A DNA stretch of 64,000 bases from JANSWP01 sp041941305. Lineage in GTDB: Bacteria > Bacteroidota > Bacteroidia > Chitinophagales > Saprospiraceae. The stretch lies in the NCBI GenBank assembly GCA_041941305.1, contig JBGTQJ010000038.1, positions 1 to 64,000 on the forward strand. The letters are read 5' to 3'. The notes beneath the pieces are model-generated. The model searched no databases, was not told the origin of the DNA, and was given only the letters and a program-made list of their open reading frames with translations. Position numbers and translations under genes: made by a program. Shown one piece after another: positions 42,067 to 49,655 of the stretch; position 1 is the first letter of the stretch; the number at the start of each line of letters is the position of its first letter.

Positions 42067-43635
42067 ATGTGTTTACGATTTATCTTCCTTTTTCTTCTAT
42101 TTTTTATTACTCTTTTCTCTTGTTCAAAAGAAATCCATCCTTTGTTTCAGGAGCAACAGCATTTACATTATTCTGGTTCATGGAATAAGTTGGACTCTTA
42201 TCCGCCTAAGTTTGGTAGAACGGATGATTTATTCTTTTTTAATCGGGAAAAAGGATTTGTCATCAACAGCCAGGGATTATTGTTTTTGACAGTAGATGGA
42301 GGTGCAAGCTGGGAGCAAAAATTTCAAAAAGAACGAACCTTCTTTAGGTGTTTGACTTTTAAAGATTCTCTTAATGGTTGGCTTGGCACCTTAGGGCCAG
42401 ATGATGCTTCTCTTTTTTCAGCTGACTCTATTGCCATGTATGAATCCCATGATGGTGGTGAATCCTGGAATCCAGCAAAATTTCAAGGGCCTTATCCGAA
42501 AGGGCTTTGTGGTTTGCAAACTGTTTCAGACAATGTTATCGTAGGTTGTGGAAGAGTACGAGGTCCTTCTTATTTTATTAAAACTGTAGATGGCGGAAAA
42601 ACCTGGCAATCGTACAATTACAACCATATTGCAGGTAGTTTAATTGCTCCTCATTTTTATGATGAAAACCATGGAATTCTTATTGGAGGTACCACTACTG
42701 ACAAGGTAGAATGCCGTTCTTTGGTATTAGAGACATTTGATGGAGGCACCACATGGGATACCCTTTATATTTCAGATCAAAAGGGAGAATACTGCTGGAA
42801 AGTATCTTTTCCCACAAAAAATCGAGGCTTTATTTCCATACAGAGAAATGTACAAGATGGTCAGTTTTATATACTACAAACCGAAGATGGAGGTAAAACC
42901 TGGTCTGAAAAGGTCTATATTGAAGAACCTTATTATGTACAAGGCATTGGCTTTTTGAATAATAATGTGGGCTGGATGGGAGGCAGTAATAAATGGACTA
43001 TGGAAACCCGTGACGGGGGAAAAACCTGGCTTCGGATGGCAGATGTGGGGAAAGGATTTAATAAATTTCAATTCTTTGATGAATTGGCCTACGGAGTAGG
43101 TTTTGGAGTTTACAAGATGGAGGAATTGAGACCTTTGAAAAATGGATTGGTAAATGAATTCGATGAGTCAGGGAATTTGAAATCGGCTGTATATTACAGG
43201 AATGGGGTCCAGTGGGGAAAAGTGAAACATTTTGATGAAAAGGGGAGGGTAGTCAGTTCCGGAAGAATGAAAAAGAATCTCCAACATGGCAAGTGGAAAA
43301 TTGAAGATAAGAGCGGAAAGGTTGATATATTAAAATATCGATACGGACGGGCTAAAGTTTCAGAAAGTCTTTTGAAATCTTATACTGGAAAATATCAAGT
43401 CGAAGAGAAGGTTTATCGAACAATTTTCTATCGTGACGGAAGTTTGTATTCTAATATTTCAACTTCAGAAAGCACTTTTGAAATAATACCCATTTCAGAT
43501 GTTGAATTCGTTTATGATTTTGACCTAAATACAAGAGTTGAATTCGTAAGAAATACGGGGGGCAAGGTGACCCACCATATTATGAAAAATAGATCTGGAG
43601 AAAAAATGGCAAAAAAAATCCCATCCTCCAATTAA
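42067..43635 (+). CDS. Lipoprotein with BNR/HCF136-like repeats and MORN-like tail
   Basis: Envelope lipoprotein (LFFITLFSC lipobox) of about 522 residues from ATG 42067. Residues about 50-360 carry several BNR/YCF48-type propeller repeats with TxDGGxxW cores (TVDGGASWEQ, SHDGGESWNP, TVDGGKTWQS, TFDGGTTWDT, TEDGGKTWSE, TRDGGKTWLR). Residues about 360-450 hold YwqK/MORN-like segments (LVNEFDESGNLKSAVYYRNG, HGKWKIEDKSGKVDI). The C-terminus (about 440-520) resembles small DUF3471-type beta domains. Placed last in the glucuronate/TRAP operon, it may help sugar capture, but no enzyme activity is visible. A hairpin element starts at its TAA. Confidence 0.75.
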   Translation: MCLRFIFLFLLFFITLFSCSKEIHPLFQEQQHLHYSGSWNKLDSYPPKFGRTDDLFFFNREKGFVINSQGLLFLTVDGGASWEQKFQKERTFFRCLTFKDSLNGWLGTLGPDDASLFSADSIAMYESHDGGESWNPAKFQGPYPKGLCGLQTVSDNVIVGCGRVRGPSYFIKTVDGGKTWQSYNYNHIAGSLIAPHFYDENHGILIGGTTTDKVECRSLVLETFDGGTTWDTLYISDQKGEYCWKVSFPTKNRGFISIQRNVQDGQFYILQTEDGGKTWSEKVYIEEPYYVQGIGFLNNNVGWMGGSNKWTMETRDGGKTWLRMADVGKGFNKFQFFDELAYGVGFGVYKMEELRPLKNGLVNEFDESGNLKSAVYYRNGVQWGKVKHFDEKGRVVSSGRMKKNLQHGKWKIEDKSGKVDILKYRYGRAKVSESLLKSYTGKYQVEEKVYRTIFYRDGSLYSNISTSESTFEIIPISDVEFVYDFDLNTRVEFVRNTGGKVTHHIMKNRSGEKMAKKIPSSN

Positions 43636-43800
43636 GAAACTGTTATGAAATACATCAATAATTTTTTTATGCTTATTTATTAACCAATCTTCGTTACAAA
43701 AATCCTCATTTAGCTTTGGCTAAACTCCGGTTTTTGTGCCTCAATTGACTAAAAAATAATCTATAAATAATTTCATTGACGATTTCATAACAGTTTCTAA
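43633..43800 (+). repeat. 168-bp TTAAG-type hairpin element after the BNR lipoprotein gene
   Basis: It begins at the TAA of the upstream gene (TAAGAAACTGTTATGAAA) and ends at 43800 (revcomp TTAGAAACTGTTATGAAA); 17 identical paired bases at the ends and further paired blocks inward. The core has CAAAAATCCTCATTTAGC-TTTG-GCTAAACTCCGGTTTTTG, a nested stem. The gene on the other side ends convergently at 43881, so it may serve as a bidirectional terminator. Confidence 0.8.
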
Positions 43801-43880
43801 GAGAATGGGATTCAGATTATCAGTATTCAGCAAAAAGTATCCGTCAACGGTTTACCATCAGCCGTCCACCGATATATATT

Positions 43881-45908
43881 TTATCTGTTCAAAATAATTT
43901 TCTTCGTAGTAGAAAATTCGCCAACAGTAACTTTTACGTGATAAACACCACTGTTTAAGCTTGAAGCTTCAAATGGGAAGACATACTCACCTTGCAATTT
44001 GCCATAGTCTTGTGTTGCAACCAATTGACCCATTGCGTTGAATACCTCCATGCTTACATTGTTTGCTTCAGCAATATTCAGGCGAATGTTTGTGAAATTT
44101 TGGAATGGATTAGGACCCAAGTTAACAGAGTTCTCAGTCCAGAATACGTCTTCAGTATTTACCAAACCATTTGCTACTGCTTCATCAATTGTAGCAGAAG
44201 TGGCGTTCGCAATTGAGCCATCAGGAGCAATCAACAATCCTACTAAGTGCATCTCATCAGAATTCCATTCAGCAGGAATGGTAAAGTTGAATAGTCCGTG
44301 GTAAACTTCACCAGCTCCAACAGTAGTAGGAATAACACCCTGGACACCGCCCCATCCACCTAGGATAGTTCTTCCAACATGGTCATAAACCATTTGAGCA
44401 GCAGGTACAGGGCTAGGGAGCAATTCATATCCTCCCATTACACCATTTCCTCCACCAGCGTAGTAGTTTACCTGGGCATAACCACCTGATGTGCCTGTAA
44501 CACCATCTTCGACAAGTACCAAAGCAATTCCATAATTGCCACTGGAAGCCTCGTTAAATTCGATTGAAACTGAAGCGTTTAATTCACCAGTAGCAGCATC
44601 GAATGTTGCACCATTGGTCAATACAGCTACAGGATCTTGAGTAATCAAGTTATAGAATGGACTTTCCAGGTTAGAAGGATCAATAACGTTGATACGATTG
44701 AAAATTACAGATGGAAAACCAACGAATCCTGGGAAACTAGTGACACCAGCATCGTATTCAGGATCAGCCATTGGATCACTATTGTGAACAGCGATTCCAG
44801 CAAAGAAATCCTTATAATTATCAGCCATGTAATCCATCCATACAGAACCACGTGGGCACCATCCACACCATGTACCAGTTGCTTCTTCTGCAACTACAAC
44901 TCTACCTGGTGCAGGAACGATACCTTCTACAGAAGTAGTTTGGCTGTTGTTACTCATGTCGTCATCCATACCTCCGTTTACATTAGAAACGGTTACCAAA
45001 AGTGCATTAGAACCAGCAAAAACTTCGAATGGAACAGAGTGCTCAATATCAGCACCATCCCAGGTTTCAATATTAAGACCAGTGAAGCTATCTGTATAAT
45101 CATTCACCCCATTTGACCAGGTCAAATCGAAAGAGGTAATTGTTTCATTACCAATGTTACGTACATTAGCTCTTACCGGAATTGAGTTTCCAGCGATGTT
45201 TTGAGCTCCAACATTAATGCCGGTCAAAGAAGCGTCTCTGTCCAAAAGCATTGGAGGAGCATGCTCAAAGTGAATATCATCGACAAAGAAAGTAGACTGT
45301 CCGGTTACACCTTCAACAGGGAATAAATCCAGAGAAGCAATAGCATTGATTCCATTTGAGAAGGTCCCTTGAGAAACTCCGTCGATAAAGCATTCCCAAA
45401 TATTGTTGGTTAAATCACCAGTAACTTTTACTTCAAACCAGTCACCTTGAGAATAGGTGCCAGCTAAGTAATCAGTAGCATTACTTCTTACAGTGTAAGT
45501 TCCATCAGCCAGGAATAACCATTCCAATGCCCATGATATAGCCACCGTTTCTTCCCCTTGAAAGTTGAAGTATGCACCTGTGCCACTCTGAACTTTTAGC
45601 ATCATGCTGAATTCAAAAGTTCCAATTTCATATTTGCCTCCAAAAGGAAGTACTACGTCTTGAGGTCCGCCACCTGTAGTGAAAGACTGAAAACGAATTG
45701 AGTTTTCGCCACTAAAAGCGTCTGCATCAGTTACCTGAACATCTTCGGTTGTACCAACAGTACCACTCCAGGTGGTCCAATCTGGAGAGACTACTCCAAG
45801 GAAATCACCTGCAGCATATGAGTCAAAATTGTCAGAAAAAGTGTACTGACCAAAGCTCAATGAAGCAGCTAGTGAGAAAATGAGAAGTGTAAATAGTCTG
45901 TTCTTCAT
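43881..45908 (-). CDS. T9SS type A cargo with Omp28/thioredoxin-like domain
   Basis: Surface or secreted protein, 675 residues from ATG 45908 with signal peptide (LFTLLIFSLAASLSFGQ). In order: a LamG-like beta sandwich (about 25-225), a CARDB-like domain (about 230-330, VRANVRNIGNETITSFDLTW), an Omp28-type region (about 335-540) with a thioredoxin-like CxxC (GTWCGWCPRGSVWMDYMADN), and a type A sorting domain at the C-terminus (GPNPFQNFTNIRLNIAEANN, ASSLNSGVYHVKV). The CGWC pair suggests a disulfide-linked or redox role. No partner genes are adjacent. Its leader (45909-46030) contains a small AATGTCT/AGACATC hairpin. Confidence 0.82.
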   Translation of the reverse strand: MKNRLFTLLIFSLAASLSFGQYTFSDNFDSYAAGDFLGVVSPDWTTWSGTVGTTEDVQVTDADAFSGENSIRFQSFTTGGGPQDVVLPFGGKYEIGTFEFSMMLKVQSGTGAYFNFQGEETVAISWALEWLFLADGTYTVRSNATDYLAGTYSQGDWFEVKVTGDLTNNIWECFIDGVSQGTFSNGINAIASLDLFPVEGVTGQSTFFVDDIHFEHAPPMLLDRDASLTGINVGAQNIAGNSIPVRANVRNIGNETITSFDLTWSNGVNDYTDSFTGLNIETWDGADIEHSVPFEVFAGSNALLVTVSNVNGGMDDDMSNNSQTTSVEGIVPAPGRVVVAEEATGTWCGWCPRGSVWMDYMADNYKDFFAGIAVHNSDPMADPEYDAGVTSFPGFVGFPSVIFNRINVIDPSNLESPFYNLITQDPVAVLTNGATFDAATGELNASVSIEFNEASSGNYGIALVLVEDGVTGTSGGYAQVNYYAGGGNGVMGGYELLPSPVPAAQMVYDHVGRTILGGWGGVQGVIPTTVGAGEVYHGLFNFTIPAEWNSDEMHLVGLLIAPDGSIANATSATIDEAVANGLVNTEDVFWTENSVNLGPNPFQNFTNIRLNIAEANNVSMEVFNAMGQLVATQDYGKLQGEYVFPFEASSLNSGVYHVKVTVGEFSTTKKIILNR

Positions 45909-46192
45909 AATAAGCAATAAATTTTGTTAGGAAATGAAATCTTGTTAAGGATTAAGTTTGATCGGTTAAATGGAATGTCTGATTAGAGACATCCTGCAAA
46001 TATGGCAATACAATATTACATATAAGAAATGATACTACCTAAATATTTGGCTTTCTGTGAAAATGGTCTTTTGGATGTCAAAGAACGAACCAGGTTTTGT
46101 GTTTTTAGGCATTAAGTAATCGATAATTTGATGCATTTGGTCTTGAATTCCTTTCCACTTTAACAGTTTTTTAAAAAAAAATCTTGAAAAAC

Positions 46193-46224
46193 TTGCATTT
46201 ATGTGTGTGACTGTTTTACATTTG
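46193..46224 (+). promoter_or_regulatory. Promoter of the GntR/ABC operon (-33 TTG, -7 TACATTTG)
   Basis: TTG at 46193-46195 and TACATTTG at 46217-46224, spacing 21 bases, fit the Bacteroidota -33/-7 consensus (TTG ... TAnnTTTG). The transcript start would be near 46230, about 35 bases before the ATG at 46266 and inside the operator. Confidence 0.7.
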
Positions 46225-46225
46225 C

Positions 46226-46249
46226 AGTGTATTAGTTAAGTAGTACACT
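46226..46249 (+). promoter_or_regulatory. Candidate YtrA/GntR operator
   Basis: AGTGTA (46226-46231) and TACACT (46244-46249) are exactly complementary, 12 bases apart; the inner bases continue the symmetry (AGTGTATTAG / GTAGTACACT). The arms match the AGTGTA...TACACT operator reported for Bacillus YtrA (spacing remembered as 13 there). The overlap with the -7 box and start region suggests repression by the GntR protein encoded at 48293 in the same cluster. Confidence 0.7.
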
Positions 46250-46265
46250 AAAACATTAAGCAAAA

Positions 46266-47096
46266 ATGATTAAACTAAATGACCTCTCCTTTCACTATGG
46301 CAAAAAAGCACCTTTGTTTCATAGTTTGAACTTGGAACTTCCCGCAGGCAACATCTACGGTTTATTGGGGAAGAATGGAGCTGGTAAAACCACTTTGCTC
46401 AAGCTGATTTCTGGTTTGAAATTTCCCAAGTCAGGAACAGCTGAAGTCATGGGATTTGAACCTAAAGAAAGAGTTCCTGATTTTCTGGCAGATTTGTTTT
46501 TCATTCCTGAAGAATTGTATGTGCCAAACATGAAAATCAATAGTTTCGTCAATATGTATGCTCCTTTCTATCCAAAGTTTGATAGGAACCAATTTCTGGT
46601 ACATTTGACCGAATTTGAAATTCCATTAGATAGCAACATGACTGAATTATCATATGGTCAAAAGAAAAAAGTCCTGCTCAGTTTTGGGTTGGCAACTAAC
46701 TGCAAATTGTTGATACTTGATGAACCGACCAATGGACTGGACATTCCTTCCAAAAGCCAGTTTCGTTCCTTACTTGCCAGAAATGTTGGTGAAGACCAGG
46801 TCGTCATCATTTCTACACACCAGGTAAGGGATATGGCAAATCTGATAGACCCGATTGTAATACTTGAAAAGGGAGAAATAATCTTCCAAAAAGCTCTTGA
46901 AGAAATCACCCAACGACTACATTTTCAATTAGTTCCAAGTATGGAAGAACCCGAAGGTGCACTTTATGCTGAAAGAGTGCCAGGAGGTTGGCTCACTGTT
47001 TCAAAAAATGATTCTGGAACAGAATCTGAAATGGATATTGAAGTCCTTTTCAATGCCGTCGTCACTAAACGACATGAAATAAATGATCTCTTTTAA
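46266..47096 (+). CDS. ABC transporter ATP-binding protein (YtrB-like)
   Basis: Cytoplasmic ABC ATPase of 276 residues. Walker A is GKNGAGKTT at 35-43, the signature LSYGQKKKVLLSFG is near 125, Walker B LLILDEPTNGLD follows, and the H-loop is IISTHQ. The C-terminal 50 residues are an extra domain typical of YtrB/GldA-like export ATPases. Its partner permease is encoded at 47406, and a GntR regulator of the YtrA type at 48293. In YtrA systems these transporters respond to cell-wall-active agents; here the substrate is unknown. A 221-bp hairpin element starting at its TAA separates it from the permease. Confidence 0.9.
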   Translation: MIKLNDLSFHYGKKAPLFHSLNLELPAGNIYGLLGKNGAGKTTLLKLISGLKFPKSGTAEVMGFEPKERVPDFLADLFFIPEELYVPNMKINSFVNMYAPFYPKFDRNQFLVHLTEFEIPLDSNMTELSYGQKKKVLLSFGLATNCKLLILDEPTNGLDIPSKSQFRSLLARNVGEDQVVIISTHQVRDMANLIDPIVILEKGEIIFQKALEEITQRLHFQLVPSMEEPEGALYAERVPGGWLTVSKNDSGTESEMDIEVLFNAVVTKRHEINDLF

Positions 47097-47314
47097 GGGC
47101 TTTAGAAAATAATAACCTACGCGTCTGACTTGTGACTACCCATCCGCTTCACGGCAAATTCTTTTCAGAATTTGTCCATTAAGCTGCGTTTGCCAAGGGC
47201 ACTCCTTTGGAGAAAAATTTTAACCGTAGCGCTGCTATGCTGAAAATTTTTGCCATAATAAACGAAAAAATAACTTCGTCATTTTGAGTAGGTTTTTAAT
47301 TTCCAAACCCCTAA
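47094..47314 (+). repeat. 221-bp TTAAG-type hairpin element inside the ABC operon
   Basis: It begins at the TAA of the ABC ATPase gene (TAAGGGCTTTAGAAAATAAT) and ends near 47314 (revcomp TTAGGGGTTTGGAAATTAAA), with arms pairing over about 35 bp. The core contains CCGTAGC-GCT-GCTATGCTG flanked by AAAAATTTT and AAAATTTTT and the CCAAGGGCACTCCTTTGG block shared with the 40557 copy. It is the longest copy, with about 55 bp of extra left-half sequence. Confidence 0.75.
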
Positions 47315-47405
47315 GTAATTGTTTTTAAGTGATCAAATATTGAGGAAGTAAATTTTTTATTCCACAATACGAGAACGCTTGAATACATGAACACAACAAA
47401 TTGAA

Positions 47406-48191
47406 ATGCAACTCGCAAGCTATTTTCAACCAAATCGTTTTTTACATTTACTCAAAAAGGATAGCCTTTTTGATCATAGACGGACCTGGTTAGTCGCTGG
47501 AGCAGCTTTTATTATTGGTTTAATTACTATTATCTCCTGGGCTTATGATGGAGATAGTGATACCAGAATGTTCCATGTCGATTTTTATGGTGGATTATTA
47601 TTATTTGCCGGATTTGTCTATACAGCTTCTGCTTTTAAAGAATTAGATGAAAGCAATACAGCGCATTTATACCTCAGCCTTCCAGCCTCCAATTTTGAAA
47701 AATTTTTCAGTAAATTCTTAATCACTACGATAGGTTTTGCCTTCACATTTACATTTATATATTGGATTTTTTCTTTGATTTCAAACGGCATCATAGAGGG
47801 TTATTTTGATATGGATGTGGAGCCATTTCGACCTTTTAGTGATGAAAATGGATTATTGATAAAAATTTTCTTTGTAGTTCAACCACTGTTTCTCCTGGGC
47901 GCCATTGTTTTTCGTAAGTATGCCGCTGCCAAAACTGTAGTTTCAACCATCCTGCTAACGATACTTATTGCCGCTATATGCTACCTGCTGATGCGCATCA
48001 TTTACTTCGACTATTTTGATGGTTGGAAAATGGTAGGACCGGATACCAATGGAGAAGTAAGACCAAGCCAAGGTTTTGAAGACTTTGTTACGGGACCACT
48101 AAAAAACATTGGGAAATTCCTCTTCTGGTATGCCTTGCCCGTCTTTTTATGGGTGGTTTGCTACTTCAAACTAAAAGAAAAAGAGATTTGA
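47406..48191 (+). CDS. ABC transporter permease-like membrane protein
   Basis: A 261-residue membrane protein with about six helices (TWLVAGAAFIIGLITIISW, GLLLFAGFVYTASAFKEL, IGFAFTFTFIYWIFSLISNG, VVSTILLTILIAAICYLLM, FLFWYALPVFLWVVCYF). It is the natural membrane partner of the ATPase at 46266, although no diagnostic motif is visible. Position in a GntR-regulated cluster suggests export or signalling connected to the cell surface. A 3' stem-loop (48213-48277) follows. Confidence 0.8.
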   Translation: MQLASYFQPNRFLHLLKKDSLFDHRRTWLVAGAAFIIGLITIISWAYDGDSDTRMFHVDFYGGLLLFAGFVYTASAFKELDESNTAHLYLSLPASNFEKFFSKFLITTIGFAFTFTFIYWIFSLISNGIIEGYFDMDVEPFRPFSDENGLLIKIFFVVQPLFLLGAIVFRKYAAAKTVVSTILLTILIAAICYLLMRIIYFDYFDGWKMVGPDTNGEVRPSQGFEDFVTGPLKNIGKFLFWYALPVFLWVVCYFKLKEKEI

Positions 48192-48212
48192 GTTTCCAGT
48201 TCCGGGTTCTCA

Positions 48213-48277
48213 GTTCCCCGTTCCCAGTTCAGTTTATATAGCATTTGACAGGGAATGGGGAACTGGGAACGGGGAAC
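48213..48277. repeat. GTTCCCAGTTC/GAACTGGGAAC stem-loop before gntR
   Basis: GTTCCCCGTTCCCAGTTC (48213-48230) pairs perfectly over 18 bases with 48260-48277, 29-base loop. The unit GGGAACTGGGAAC type repeats tandemly and its mirror occurs in the left arm. It lies between the permease stop (48191) and the gntR ATG (48293) and overlaps an alternative upstream start of gntR, which makes that start unlikely. Confidence 0.75.
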
Positions 48278-48292
48278 CCAAAAAAGATTGTG

Positions 48293-48655
48293 ATGCATTT
48301 TGTAAAACAAAAAGCGATATATATGCAGATTGCAGATTATATTTTGGATAACATCCTTGCAGAAAAACTAAAGCAAGGGGATAAAATTCAATCGGTGCGC
48401 GAAATGGCTGCCAATGTGCAGGTCAATCCAAATACAGTTATGCGCACATTTAACTATTTACAAGAAGAAGGAATCATTTTCAATAAAAGGGGCATTGGCT
48501 ATTTTGTAGCAGAAGATGCTTATGAAAAAACCCGGGATTTGAAAAAATCCAGCTTTGTCAAAAAGTTTTTGCCAGAAGTATTTCGACAAATGCAATTATT
48601 GAAAATGGACTTCAAAGATTTGAAAATGGCATATGATCAAAATAAGCTGGTTTAG
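48293..48655 (+). CDS. GntR family regulator (YtrA subfamily)
   Basis: Short 120-residue GntR protein with an N-terminal winged helix-turn-helix (residues about 5-75; IYMQIADYILDNILAEKL, GDKIQSVREMAANVQVNPNT, VMRTFNYLQEEGIIFNKRGI) and a short helical C-terminal dimerisation part. This layout, lacking a large effector domain, is the YtrA subfamily. The start at ATG 48293 (or GTG 48290) avoids the upstream hairpin. Candidate operator: 46226-46249, ahead of the ABC genes, so it probably autoregulates the cluster. Its TAG is shared with the next hairpin element. Confidence 0.88.
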   Translation: MHFVKQKAIYMQIADYILDNILAEKLKQGDKIQSVREMAANVQVNPNTVMRTFNYLQEEGIIFNKRGIGYFVAEDAYEKTRDLKKSSFVKKFLPEVFRQMQLLKMDFKDLKMAYDQNKLV

Positions 48656-48816
48656 AAGTTGTTTAAAAATGTCTCAATGGTCTATTCAAAAGTCTTTTTA
48701 GCTCACTTTTCGTTTTTTTCTCGCCGCGTAGTGCTGCTATGCTCCTCGAAAAAAGCCTTGTGAACAAAAAATCCAATTTGAATATCCTCATCAGACATTT
48801 TTAAACAACTTCTTAA
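48653..48816 (+). repeat. 164-bp TTAAG-type hairpin element between gntR and the DUF2807 genes
   Basis: It begins in the gntR stop codon (TAGAAGTTGTTTAAAAATGT) and ends at 48816; the outermost 21 bases of the two arms are exactly complementary and pairing continues imperfectly to about 36. The core CGTTTTTTTCTCGCCGCG-TAGTGCTGCTATG-CTCCTCGAAAAAAGCC is a near copy of the family core. Confidence 0.85.
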
Positions 48817-48885
48817 TTGAAAAATTGATTGAGTGGCTTCTACAATCCATCAGTTCTTCAACCCAGCAATTTAATTACTATTATT

Positions 48886-49638
48886 ATGAAAACTAGCAAT
48901 AAAATATTAATGGGCGGCTTGGCATTTATTATAATTTCATTATTGTCATTGATGATTGCCGCGAGAGTAAATATAGTTCCTGTTGAAATTATTGAGGGGA
49001 ATGGACAAATGAAAACAAAAACCAGGGATCTCTCCGCCTTTAATGGAATAGAAGTTAACACCGCTAGCTTTGATGTTTACTTATCTCAAGGACAGCAACG
49101 AGTTGACGTTACCGCAGATAACAATATCCATGAATTTCTTGAAACCACGGTAGTGGATGGTGTATTGAAAATAGTTGAGAAAGATGGTGTAAAGTTTAAA
49201 TCAAAAAACCGATTAGCCGTCACCATCGCTTTGGAACAACTTTCAAGTCTTTCAATCGACGCTCCGGGAAATATTCATGGTGAAGATACCCTTGATTTGA
49301 ATGATGTACAATTAGAAGTCAATGGAGTAGGGGATATTACATTGGCATTGAATGCTGAACACGTTGAGGCGATAGTCAATGGCCCTGGTAAAATTGTTCT
49401 TTCTGGTATGGCAAAAAGCATTCACGTGGATGTTACAGGAGTTGGTGATGTGATAGCTGGTAATTTGCCTGTTGAAATTGCCAAGGCAAAAGTTAATGGA
49501 CCCGGAGATGTCCGTCTAAACGTTTCCAAAACCCTGGATGCTACTGTAGATGGCATTGGAGATATATTGTATAAGGGAGATCCAGTGGTTACTTACCATT
49601 TAAATGGATCAGGACAAGTGAAAAAAATAGCCGAATAG
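48886..49638 (+). CDS. DUF2807 head-GIN-type protein, copy 1
   Basis: Putative adhesin-like DUF2807 protein, 250 residues from ATG 48886 with an N-terminal membrane or signal segment (ILMGGLAFIIISLLSLMIAA). The body is a repetitive beta-helix/solenoid of short strands with recurrent G-D/G-S turns (LSSLSIDAPGNIHGED, VNGVGDITLAL, VNGPGKIVLSG, VTGVGDVIAG, VNGPGDVRLN, VDGIGDILYKGDP). Family function is unknown; members are common in Bacteroidota beside ABC or anti-sigma genes. It follows the GntR gene and is followed after 17 bp by a paralogue. Confidence 0.82.
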   Translation: MKTSNKILMGGLAFIIISLLSLMIAARVNIVPVEIIEGNGQMKTKTRDLSAFNGIEVNTASFDVYLSQGQQRVDVTADNNIHEFLETTVVDGVLKIVEKDGVKFKSKNRLAVTIALEQLSSLSIDAPGNIHGEDTLDLNDVQLEVNGVGDITLALNAEHVEAIVNGPGKIVLSGMAKSIHVDVTGVGDVIAGNLPVEIAKAKVNGPGDVRLNVSKTLDATVDGIGDILYKGDPVVTYHLNGSGQVKKIAE

Positions 49639-49655
49639 AATAAATCCTAATTGAT

